DNA of 16,731 nt from JAUIEH01 sp964483375 (GTDB taxonomy: Bacteria > Pseudomonadota > Alphaproteobacteria > Caulobacterales > Maricaulaceae): assembly GCA_964483375.1 (NCBI GenBank), contig CAZABJ010000057.1, positions 1 through 16,731 on the forward strand, read 5' to 3'. Below are positions 7,101 through 14,043 of this stretch, one piece after another. Below the pieces are notes generated by a model. The model saw nothing but the letters and a program-made list of their open reading frames with translations, searched no databases and was not told where the DNA came from. Both the position numbers and the translations under genes were made by a program. The first letter of the stretch is position 1; each line of letters starts with the position of its first letter.

Positions 7101-8816
7101 GTGTTTGGCTTCGGGAAGAAGAATGAGGGTGCGGTGGCGCCCCATGCTCAGGCTGATGCGGCGGGCGGGTCCAGCGGGGCGGAGCCCGTGCTGGGCCTGA
7201 TGCAAACCACGCCCATGAATATCGCCGATATTCTCGCGCATGGGGCGAAGTACCACGCCGGCACTGAGATCGTTTCGGCGATGGTGGAAGGCGAGATAGC
7301 CCGCCACACCTACGCCGAGGTCTACGCCCGGACCAAACGCCTGGCCAACGCGCTGAAGCGCTTGGGGGTGAAGGGCGGCGATCGGGTCGCGACCCTGGCG
7401 TGGAACACCCACCGGCACATTGAAGCCTGGTATGCGATTTCGGGCATGGGCGCGATCTGCCACACGATCAACCCCCGGCTCTTCCCCGAGCAAGTCGCTT
7501 ACATCATGAACCACGCGAATGATTCCGTGGTCATGGTCGACGTGAACATCGTGCCGTTGATCGACGCACTCAAAGACCACCTTCCCAATGTCGGAAAGTT
7601 CATCGTCATGACGGACCGGGCGCATATGCCCGAGGGCGATCATTGGCTTTGCTATGAAGATCTCATCGCGTCGGAAAGCGAAGAGTTCGTGTGGCCGCGT
7701 TTTGATGAAAACACGGCTTCGTCCCTTTGCTACACCTCAGGCACCACCGGTGATCCGAAGGGCGTTCTCTATTCCCACCGCTCCAACCTCATCATGTCAT
7801 ACGCGATCCTCTCGCGAGACGTGATGAACATGGGCTTGGGCGACTGCGGCCTGATGGTCGTTCCGATGTTCCACGCCAACGCCTGGGGCATGGCCTATGG
7901 GGCCATCATGGTTGGGGCCAAGCTGGTTCTGCCCGGCGTCGCGCTGGACGGGCCAAGCGTCCATCGTCTGATCAAAGAAGAACAGGTCACGACCTCGGCT
8001 GCGGTCCCCACGGTGTGGAGCGGCCTGCTGAAGCACCTCAAGGACACCGGCGCCGACCTCTCGCCTTTGCGGGAAGTGCTGATCGGCGGCTCCGCGGTTC
8101 CCCGCTCGATGATCGAGATCTTCGCGCGGGACTATAATGTCGATGTCATCCACGGCTGGGGCATGACGGAAATGAGCCCGCTGGGATCCGTCAACCGCCT
8201 CCTGCCCAAGCACGAAAATCTCAGCTTCGAAGAGAAGCTGGACGTGCGCGTCAAGCAAGGGCGTCCTTGCTTCGGCGTGGAGATGAAGATTGTCGATGAT
8301 AACGGGGTCGAGCTCCCTTGGGATGGCGAATCCGCTGGGCGGCTTTTGGTGAAGGGGCCTTGGATCGTCGACAAGTACTACGGCCGCGATGAAGAGATCT
8401 TGGATGCGGACGGCTTCTTCGACACTGGCGATATCGCCATGATCGACGCCGACGGGATCATGCAGATCACCGACCGGGCGAAGGACGTCATCAAATCAGG
8501 CGGCGAGTGGATTTCTTCGGTTGATTTGGAAAACGCCGCGGTGGCCCACCCCGACGTGCTTTTGGCCTGCGCCATTGGCGTACGCCACCCGAAATGGGAG
8601 GAGCGCCCGCTGCTGCTCGTAACGATGCGTGAAGGCGCCACCCCGGATTTGGCCGCCATCAATGAGGTGCTCGCGCAGAAATTCGCGAAATGGCAGCTGC
8701 CTGACGACATCATCGTCGTCGACGAACTGCCCCTGACGGCTACGGGCAAGTTGGACAAGAAGGTGCTGCGCGAAAAATACGGCGACCATCTGATGAGCAA
8801 AGCCGCCGCTGAATAG
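7101..8816 (+). CDS. Acyl-CoA synthetase (medium/long-chain fatty acid CoA ligase, AlkK-like)
   Basis: A 571-residue ANL-superfamily adenylate-forming enzyme that activates a carboxylic acid to acyl-AMP and then acyl-CoA. Motifs: P-loop YTSGTTGDPKG (211-221), GWGMTE (352-357), D-T-G-D (441-444) with D-R-A-K-D-V-I-K-S-G-G-E-W hinge downstream, and the adenylation Lys550 in A-T-G-K-L-D-K-K. T-I-N-P-R-L-F-P-E-Q and the overall style match the AlkK-type medium-chain ligases. The start is GTG 7101, chosen because GGGAGGG lies 7 bp upstream. This gives an Ala/Gly-rich leader of about 30 residues before the usual family start near residue 32-34 (ATG 7200 is the alternative). It is the last gene of the operon and presumably supplies the CoA thioester for all upstream enzymes. 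Confidence 0.93.
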   Translation: MFGFGKKNEGAVAPHAQADAAGGSSGAEPVLGLMQTTPMNIADILAHGAKYHAGTEIVSAMVEGEIARHTYAEVYARTKRLANALKRLGVKGGDRVATLAWNTHRHIEAWYAISGMGAICHTINPRLFPEQVAYIMNHANDSVVMVDVNIVPLIDALKDHLPNVGKFIVMTDRAHMPEGDHWLCYEDLIASESEEFVWPRFDENTASSLCYTSGTTGDPKGVLYSHRSNLIMSYAILSRDVMNMGLGDCGLMVVPMFHANAWGMAYGAIMVGAKLVLPGVALDGPSVHRLIKEEQVTTSAAVPTVWSGLLKHLKDTGADLSPLREVLIGGSAVPRSMIEIFARDYNVDVIHGWGMTEMSPLGSVNRLLPKHENLSFEEKLDVRVKQGRPCFGVEMKIVDDNGVELPWDGESAGRLLVKGPWIVDKYYGRDEEILDADGFFDTGDIAMIDADGIMQITDRAKDVIKSGGEWISSVDLENAAVAHPDVLLACAIGVRHPKWEERPLLLVTMREGATPDLAAINEVLAQKFAKWQLPDDIIVVDELPLTATGKLDKKVLREKYGDHLMSKAAAE

Positions 8817-8874
8817 GCGCGGGGTCGGCAAAACAAGCCAGGCGCGCTGAGCCGCGTCAGCCAGAAAGACATTG

Positions 8875-8906
8875 GCCTGCAGCGAAGGCGCTGCAGGCTT
8901 TTTTTT
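8875..8906 (+). terminator. Intrinsic terminator of the lipid operon
   Basis: A perfect 9-bp hairpin CCTGCAGCG / CGCTGCAGG (8876-8884 and 8889-8897) closes on the tetraloop AAGG, gains one more G-C pair at 8875/8898, and runs into eight T (8899-8906). It lies about 60 bp after the ligase stop, correctly oriented to end the plus-strand operon. Confidence 0.92.
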
Positions 8907-8940
8907 GAGCAATGCTCGGCGTGCGTCTTGGGCTTGGCGC

Positions 8941-8973
8941 AAAAAAAGAGCCGGGAGCAATGGCTCCCGGCTC
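8941..8973 (-). terminator. Intrinsic terminator of the TonB-dependent receptor gene
   Basis: An 11-bp perfect stem GAGCCGGGAGC / GCTCCCGGCTC (8948-8958 and 8963-8973) with a 4-base loop. On the minus strand it is followed by seven U (the A run 8941-8947). It lies 26 bp past the receptor stop. With the plus-strand terminator 35 bp away it insulates the two convergent units. Confidence 0.93.
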
Positions 8974-8999
8974 CAACCGTCGATGTTCGGCGGTTTGAC

Positions 9000-11378
9000 T
9001 TAGTAGCGCGTACGCAAGGTCACGCCCCAGGTGCGCGGAGCGCCGAGGAACGCGTTGTAGGAGGCGTTGCCGCGCGGGTCGAGGCTGGTGCCCGCACCGC
9101 CGCGAGCGCCTTGTGCGAAGGCGTCGAAAGCGACTTGCGAGTAAGTCTCGTCGGTGAGGTTGCGGCCCCAGAGTTCGATGGCCCAACGCTCGTCTTCGGC
9201 GCCGATGCCGAGGCGGGCGTTGAGAAGCGTGAAGCTCTCTTGCTCTTTCTCGGGGTCAAGGTCGGAGCCGGTGTTGTAGTCGCTCACCCAGCGGGCGTCC
9301 AAATGGGCTAAGCCGACGACGTTGTTGAACAACGGACGCTGATAGGTGACGGAGCCGTTCAAGAACCACTCCGGAGACAGCGAGATTTGCTGACCAGCGA
9401 GGGATTGCAGCGCCGGGTTTCCGGTGACGGTGAAGTCGTCATATTCCGCATCGACCCAAGCCAAACCGCCCGCGATGTCCAGACCTTCGATCGGAGGCGC
9501 GTAGAGGAAGTCGACTTCCGCGCCGGTGATGTTGATCTGCGGCACGCTCTCCACCACGAAGGCGAGACCGTTGAACGTGTTGAGCTGGAAGTCTTCGACC
9601 TGCTGGTAGAAGCCCGTCGCGTTCAAGCGCAACACGTTGTTGAACAGCTCCGAGTTGATGCCGATCTCGTAAGCGTCGGTCGTTTCGGATTCAAAGCGCG
9701 TGTCCACCCCTTCGACGCCAGTGGCCGTGACCGTGCCGTTGAACTGACGGTCAAGGTTGAAGCCAGCGCCCTTAAAGCCGCGGGAGTAGCCGACGAAGCC
9801 GAGAATGTCGTCGGTGAAGCGGTAGCTGACCCGGGCCGTGCCTGAGATCGCATCATCATCAAGCGACTGGTCATAACCGGTGTTGTCCAAACCGCTGCGG
9901 CCATAAGGCAGACAGATCAGCGGAGCGGCGCCGGCGAGGCCCGTGCCCGCCGTGCCCGCGATGGGATCAAAGCCGAAGACGCCCTCGAGGATGGCGCAGC
10001 CCGGAGCGTTGGTTTCGAAGCTCGCTTCGATGTCCTTTGACTCGCTCGTGTAACGCAGACCCAAGGTCAGATCGAGACGGTCGGTGAAGGAGATCGTATT
10101 GTGCGTGAACAGCGCCCAGGATTCCGTGTCCTGATTGTACACGTCTTGGACGGGGCCGGAGTTCCCCGGAAGCAACGTGCCCGGAACCGTCGATAGGCCG
10201 AACCCGGCCGGCGGCGGTGCGTTATAGGTGTCCGAAACGAAGTTCGGGTTCGGAGCAAGACCGGCGCCGAGCGACAGCAAAACGCCCAGATACTCTTCCC
10301 AGTCTTCGCCGAAGTTGATCGCGTCGCGGACGATAATGTCTTCGTTCGCATAGTAGGCGCCGACAAGCCAGTCGACATTGCCTGTCACGCCGGACAACCG
10401 CAATTCCTGGCTGAAGGTGTCGAAGTCGACCCCGTTGCGATCGGGATCGCGGAACGCGATGTCAAGCCCGGAGTAATCGACGTCCTGACCCCGGTTGGTT
10501 TCCCAGCTCCGGTAACCGGTGATCGAAGTCAACGTGCCGACGGGAATGTCCCAATCGAACTCGAAGGAGACGCCCGAGTCCGTCACATTTTGCGGGAACT
10601 CATGGTTTGAGTAAGCGACGCGCTCGTCGGGGTCGGCCGGTGAGATTTGGCGAACGACGCCCGGCGTGCCGTATAGGCCCGGGGAGTTGATGAGGCCCGC
10701 GACGCCGGCGTCATAGTCCCANNNNNNNNNNNNNNNNNNNNNNNNNNNNNNNNNNNNNNNNNNNNNNNNNNNNNNNNNNNNNNNNNNNNNNNNNNNNNNN
10801 NNNNNNNNNNNNNNNNNNNNNCCCGCATAGCGCTGGAAGTCGAAGTTGCCGAACGACGCTTCAAGAAAGCCGGTCGGTTCTTCAAGGTCCGGAGCCGCGG
10901 TGACGATGTTGATCACGCCTGCCGAGGTGTTGCGGCCGAACAGCGTGCCCTGAGGGCCGCGCAGCACTTCGATGCGCTCGATGTCGCCGATATCGCCGAA
11001 GCCGACGCCGTTGCGCGGCCGGTAGACGCCGTCAATCAGAACGGCGACGGAGCTTTCCAGGCCGTAGTTGTCGCCCACGGTGCCGATGCCGCGGATCCGG
11101 GCGGTGGTGATGGTCTCGTTCTGTGTCGAGGTCACCATCAGGCCAGGCGCGATTTGAATGAGGTCGCGAATGTCGCGAACGCCGGCGACTTCAAGCTGTT
11201 CCTCAGAGTAGGCCCCGATCGAAATCGGAACATCCTGGATGCTCTCTTCACGACGTTGCGCTTCGACAACGATCGTTTCGACGCCGCGACGGTCTTGCGC
11301 GCTGACGCCGCCGATGGTCGCGCCGAACGCGATCGTGGAGCACGCCCCCATGAGGACGGCTTTTGTCATCCGATGCAT
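9000..11378 (-). CDS. TonB-dependent outer-membrane receptor, interrupted by an assembly gap
   Basis: An outer-membrane receptor of 758 resolved residues on both sides of a 100-N gap. From the ATG at 11378 (GGAGGGAG 8 bp upstream; GTG 11387 sits against the ribosome site and is less likely) there is a signal peptide ending V-S-A|Q (27/28), a TonB box ETIVV (34-38), a plug domain with V-L-R-G-P-Q-G-T-L-F-G-R-N-T-S-A-G and I-N-I-V-T, and a beta-barrel ending in aromatic Tyr (L-R-T-R-Y), as outer-membrane proteins do. The style is that of alphaproteobacterial receptors without an N-terminal signalling domain, which import diverse organic substrates as well as siderophores. It lies between two lipid-catabolic operons and diverges from the second, so uptake of their substrate is the favoured inference. 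The ligand cannot be read from sequence. The frame is the same on both sides of the N run. Confidence 0.93.
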   Translation of the reverse strand: MHRMTKAVLMGACSTIAFGATIGGVSAQDRRGVETIVVEAQRREESIQDVPISIGAYSEEQLEVAGVRDIRDLIQIAPGLMVTSTQNETITTARIRGIGTVGDNYGLESSVAVLIDGVYRPRNGVGFGDIGDIERIEVLRGPQGTLFGRNTSAGVINIVTAAPDLEEPTGFLEASFGNFDFQRYAXXXXXXXXXXXXXXXXXXXXXXXXXXXXXXXXXXWDYDAGVAGLINSPGLYGTPGVVRQISPADPDERVAYSNHEFPQNVTDSGVSFEFDWDIPVGTLTSITGYRSWETNRGQDVDYSGLDIAFRDPDRNGVDFDTFSQELRLSGVTGNVDWLVGAYYANEDIIVRDAINFGEDWEEYLGVLLSLGAGLAPNPNFVSDTYNAPPPAGFGLSTVPGTLLPGNSGPVQDVYNQDTESWALFTHNTISFTDRLDLTLGLRYTSESKDIEASFETNAPGCAILEGVFGFDPIAGTAGTGLAGAAPLICLPYGRSGLDNTGYDQSLDDDAISGTARVSYRFTDDILGFVGYSRGFKGAGFNLDRQFNGTVTATGVEGVDTRFESETTDAYEIGINSELFNNVLRLNATGFYQQVEDFQLNTFNGLAFVVESVPQINITGAEVDFLYAPPIEGLDIAGGLAWVDAEYDDFTVTGNPALQSLAGQQISLSPEWFLNGSVTYQRPLFNNVVGLAHLDARWVSDYNTGSDLDPEKEQESFTLLNARLGIGAEDERWAIELWGRNLTDETYSQVAFDAFAQGARGGAGTSLDPRGNASYNAFLGAPRTWGVTLRTRY
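10722..10821. other. Assembly gap of exactly 100 N inside the receptor gene
   Basis: A run of 100 unknown bases. The round number suggests a scaffolding placeholder, not a measured length. It falls just after the plug domain (after F-D-F-Q-R-Y-A), where related receptors have the first barrel strands. The placeholder covers about 34 codons, while relatives usually have clearly more residues there, so real sequence is probably missing. Confidence 0.95.
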
Positions 11379-11643
11379 GCTAATCACTCCCTCCCGCGTA
11401 GCGCCGGCGAACCCTCGCCGCCGCCGTCTCCTGCGTGCTTATATGGTTCGGAGCAAGGACACCCGTAATTCAGCCACGGCGCTAGGTGTTTCGACAATTT
11501 TTTTTCGGTTCGTGTCGTGAATGTGACGGTGGGTCGCGGAATTCGTCTGAGGATGACTTGCTCCAAAGCGATGCTCGGTCGACACTAACACCAAGACGCT
11601 GCGCATGCGGCGACAAAGAGCGAAACCGTCAGGGGAAATGTCC
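11379..11643. promoter_or_regulatory. Divergent intergenic region between the receptor and the aldolase-like operon
   Basis: This 265-bp region must drive the receptor (minus) and the second operon (plus). For the minus strand a weak sigma-70-like pair is possible: TTACGG (11463-11468 read on the minus strand) and TATAAG or CATATA (11438-11445), with 17-19 bp spacing. An eight-T tract (11498-11505) lies in the middle. For the plus strand I see the ribosome site AGGGGA (11631-11636) but no clear promoter boxes. No long inverted repeat or riboswitch-like structure was apparent. Confidence 0.4.
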
Positions 11644-12420
11644 ATGAGCGCCGTCAGCTTCTCCGATCCCGGCCTGCGCCAGCGGGTGAGCGCCGAAGAA
11701 TGGAAACTGCGCGAGGATCTCGCGGTCGCCTATCGGGCTTTCGCCCATTACGGGTGGGACGACATCATTTTCACCCACCTGTCCGCGCGGGTCCCCGGGC
11801 CCGAACACCATTTCCTCATCAACCCCTACGACTTAGCGTTCGATGAGATCACCGCGTCCTCGCTGGTCAAGATCGACTTTCTCGGCATGCCGGTAGAGGA
11901 GACCGACCATCCGACCAATCCGGCTGGGTTCGTGATCCATTCCGCAATCCACATGGCGCGGGACGACGCTCACAGCGTCATGCATCTGCACACCGTCGCG
12001 GGCCAAGCGGTGTCGGCGCAGGAAGAGGGTCTTCTGCCGACCTGTCAAACCGCGATGATCGCGATGTCCGGCGGGCTCGCTTATCATGACTACGAAGGCA
12101 TCGCGACGGATGTGGACGAGCGCGAACGCTTGGTCGCCGACATTGGCGACAATCGCGCGATGATCCTTCGCAACCATGGCACCTTGACGGTCGGACCGAC
12201 GATCGCGGACGCCTTCCTCTTGATGTATTTTCTGGAGCGGGCCTGTCAGATCCAGATCGCGGCCCAGTCCGGCGGGGCGGCGTTGATGCGCCCGCCGCAG
12301 GGCACGCCTGAGAAAGTCGCCGCCCAAGCGAAGTTCGGCATGGAGCATGAGGGACGCCCTCTTGCGTGGCCGGCCGTCGTTCGGAAAATGACGCGGCTTT
12401 ATCCCGACTTGCTGGCCTAG
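11644..12420 (+). CDS. Class II aldolase/adducin-family protein lacking the canonical catalytic Glu
   Basis: A 258-residue cytoplasmic protein of the class II aldolase/adducin family. The metal site is intact: H-L-H (His114, His116) and R-N-H-G-T (His178) match the three zinc ligands of fuculose-1-phosphate aldolase. The position of the catalytic Glu is Gly95 in N-P-A-G-F-V-I-H-S-A-I-H, the form found in adducin-head-like bacterial proteins, so classical aldolase chemistry is doubtful. The conserved L-L-P-T and L-A-Y-H-D-Y-E-G segments also look adducin-like. ATG 11644 was chosen because AGGGGA lies 7 bp upstream; ATG 11638 is too close to it and the frame opens at 11605. It is the first gene of the second operon, followed by two SDRs. 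It may be a metal-dependent lyase or carbonyl-handling enzyme, substrate unknown. Confidence 0.87.
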   Translation: MSAVSFSDPGLRQRVSAEEWKLREDLAVAYRAFAHYGWDDIIFTHLSARVPGPEHHFLINPYDLAFDEITASSLVKIDFLGMPVEETDHPTNPAGFVIHSAIHMARDDAHSVMHLHTVAGQAVSAQEEGLLPTCQTAMIAMSGGLAYHDYEGIATDVDERERLVADIGDNRAMILRNHGTLTVGPTIADAFLLMYFLERACQIQIAAQSGGAALMRPPQGTPEKVAAQAKFGMEHEGRPLAWPAVVRKMTRLYPDLLA

Positions 12421-12460
12421 ATCCCGTCGGATTGGTCGGCGCGAGGGAGCGGCCCGCATC

Positions 12461-13258
12461 ATGGACTACGACACTCTAACCGTCGCCGTGACGGGCGGCG
12501 CCCGCGGCATCGGTCTCGCGCTCGCACAGGAGGCCGCGCGTCGCGGCGCGCGCGTCGCCATCTCTGACCTCGCCGGCGCGGAGGACGCCGCGGAGACCTT
12601 CGGCGGACACGGCGCGACGGTCGATGTGACGGATGAAGCCGCGATGGGCGCTTGGCTTGAGCGCGTCGCGCAAGAGCTCGGCCCGGTGGGCGCGTTTTTC
12701 TCCAACGCCGGGGTCATCACCACCGATGCGCCGTCCTGGCATGCCGCCGGCGCGCCCAATTCGGAATGGGAGAAGTGCTGGCAGGTCAACGTCATGGCGT
12801 CGGTTTACGCCGCCCGAGCGTTGGTGCCGGGGATGCTCGCCCGCGGGGGCGGGGCGTTCGGCGTCGTCGCGTCCGCCGCAGGGCTCCTCTCTCAGATCGG
12901 GTCCGCGCCTTATTCAGCCACGAAACACGCCGCGGTCGCCTTCGCCGAGAGCTTGGCCATCACCCATGGCGATGACGGCTTGCAGGTGGTGTGCGTGTGT
13001 CCTCAGGCGGTCAACACCGACATGATCAGGGCGGCGGGCGATGAGACCGGCGGGCCGGCCGGTCTCGACGGCGTGGTCGAGCCCGAGGACGTCGCGCGCG
13101 AAACCTTCGCCGCCCTGGAGGAGAAGCGCTTTTTCGCTTTTCCGCACCCCAAGGTTCCCGACTACGTCAAGATGAAAGCGGAGAACGAGGATCGCTGGCT
13201 TGGCGGGATGCGCAAAATCCGACGCATGATGCTCGAATCCTTCGGTCGCCCCACTTAG
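12461..13258 (+). CDS. Short-chain dehydrogenase/reductase (SDR)
   Basis: A 265-residue classical SDR. It has TGGARGIG (11-18) for cofactor, S-N-A-G (81-84) in place of N-N-A-G, and the catalytic Ser138, Tyr151, Lys155 in S-A-P-Y-S-A-T-K. An acidic Asp36 at the end of strand 2 (A-I-S-D-L-A-G) favours NAD over NADP. The C-terminal tail after residue 225 (P-H-P-K-V-P-D-Y-V) is rich in basic and aromatic residues and extends past the usual fold; such tails appear in SDRs acting on hydrophobic substrates. It starts at ATG 12461 with GGGAG about 11 bp upstream, 40 bp after the aldolase-like gene and 11 bp before the next SDR. It presumably oxidises a hydroxyl group of the imported compound or its CoA ester; the substrate is unknown. 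Confidence 0.88.
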   Translation: MDYDTLTVAVTGGARGIGLALAQEAARRGARVAISDLAGAEDAAETFGGHGATVDVTDEAAMGAWLERVAQELGPVGAFFSNAGVITTDAPSWHAAGAPNSEWEKCWQVNVMASVYAARALVPGMLARGGGAFGVVASAAGLLSQIGSAPYSATKHAAVAFAESLAITHGDDGLQVVCVCPQAVNTDMIRAAGDETGGPAGLDGVVEPEDVARETFAALEEKRFFAFPHPKVPDYVKMKAENEDRWLGGMRKIRRMMLESFGRPT

Positions 13259-13269
13259 TAGGAGTACGC

Positions 13270-14043
13270 ATGTCCCGCTTTGATTTGACTGGAAAAGTCG
13301 CCCTGCTCGCCGGCGCGTCGCGCGGGATTGGCGAGGCGACGGCGAAGGCGCTCGCCGAGCAGGGCGCAACGGTGATTTGCACCAGCCGGAAGATTGAAGA
13401 GTGCGAGCGTGTCGCCTCGGAAATCCGCGCCGCGGGCGGCAAGGCGCGCGCGATGACGCTGCATCTTGGCGAGCTGTCGCATCACGACGACGTCCTGGCC
13501 TCCATCCAACAAGAAGAGGGGCGGCTCGACATCTTGGTCAATAACGGCGCGACCAACCCCTATTTCGGCCCCGCCGCGGACACGCCCGAAGGCGCATGGG
13601 ACAAAACGGTCGAGGTCAATTTGAAGGGGCCGTATTTTCTATCCTCCAAAGCCATTCCGATGATGAAAGCGTCTGGCGGGGGCGCGATCGTGAACGTCGC
13701 CTCGGTCAACGGCATCAAGCCGGGCTTCTTCCAAGGCATTTATTCGGTGACTAAGGCTTCGGTGATCAACATGACCCAGGTCTTCGCCCAAGAGTATGGC
13801 GCAGACGGCATTCGCGTGAACGCGCTGTGTCCCGGGCTCACCGACACGCGCCTCGCCTCGGGGCTTATGCAGGACGAAGCCGCTCTGAAGGAGATGATGT
13901 CCCGCAACATGTCGATCCAGCGGCCCGCTCAGCCCGAAGAAATGGCGAACGCCATCTTGTATCTCGCCTCTGATGAAGCGGCCTATGTGACGGGCCAAAC
14001 CCTCGTGGTGGACGGCGGCATGATGGCGCGAGGCGCGCTGTGA
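13270..14043 (+). CDS. Short-chain dehydrogenase/reductase (SDR), DHRS4-like style
   Basis: A 257-residue classical SDR with a good ribosome site (AGTAGGAG, 6 bp before the ATG). Motifs: GASRGIG (15-21), T-S-R-K (38-41) where a basic residue after strand 2 favours NADP(H), N-N-G-A (91-94) in place of N-N-A-G, and the catalytic Ser145, Tyr158, Lys162 in I-Y-S-V-T-K. The C-terminus Y-V-T-G-Q-T-L-V-V-D-G-G is textbook. The overall pattern, including V-N-N-G-A-T-N-P, resembles the bacterial DHRS4/carbonyl-reductase-like group, which reduces ketones or oxidises secondary alcohols. Its TGA overlaps the GTG start of the phosphotransferase by four bases, so these two are translationally coupled. The different cofactor signatures of the two adjacent SDRs would suit an epimerising or two-step redox role (inference). 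Confidence 0.9.
   Translation: MSRFDLTGKVALLAGASRGIGEATAKALAEQGATVICTSRKIEECERVASEIRAAGGKARAMTLHLGELSHHDDVLASIQQEEGRLDILVNNGATNPYFGPAADTPEGAWDKTVEVNLKGPYFLSSKAIPMMKASGGGAIVNVASVNGIKPGFFQGIYSVTKASVINMTQVFAQEYGADGIRVNALCPGLTDTRLASGLMQDEAALKEMMSRNMSIQRPAQPEEMANAILYLASDEAAYVTGQTLVVDGGMMARGAL

Noticed and set aside
11379..11387. GTG 11387 as the receptor start
   Set aside because: It sits directly against the GGAGGGAG site, leaving no spacing. ATG 11378 has ideal 8-bp spacing and gives a clean signal peptide.
11498..11505. Eight-T tract as an intrinsic terminator
   Set aside because: There is no stable GC-rich hairpin next to it on either strand, and it lies between divergent genes where no terminator is needed.
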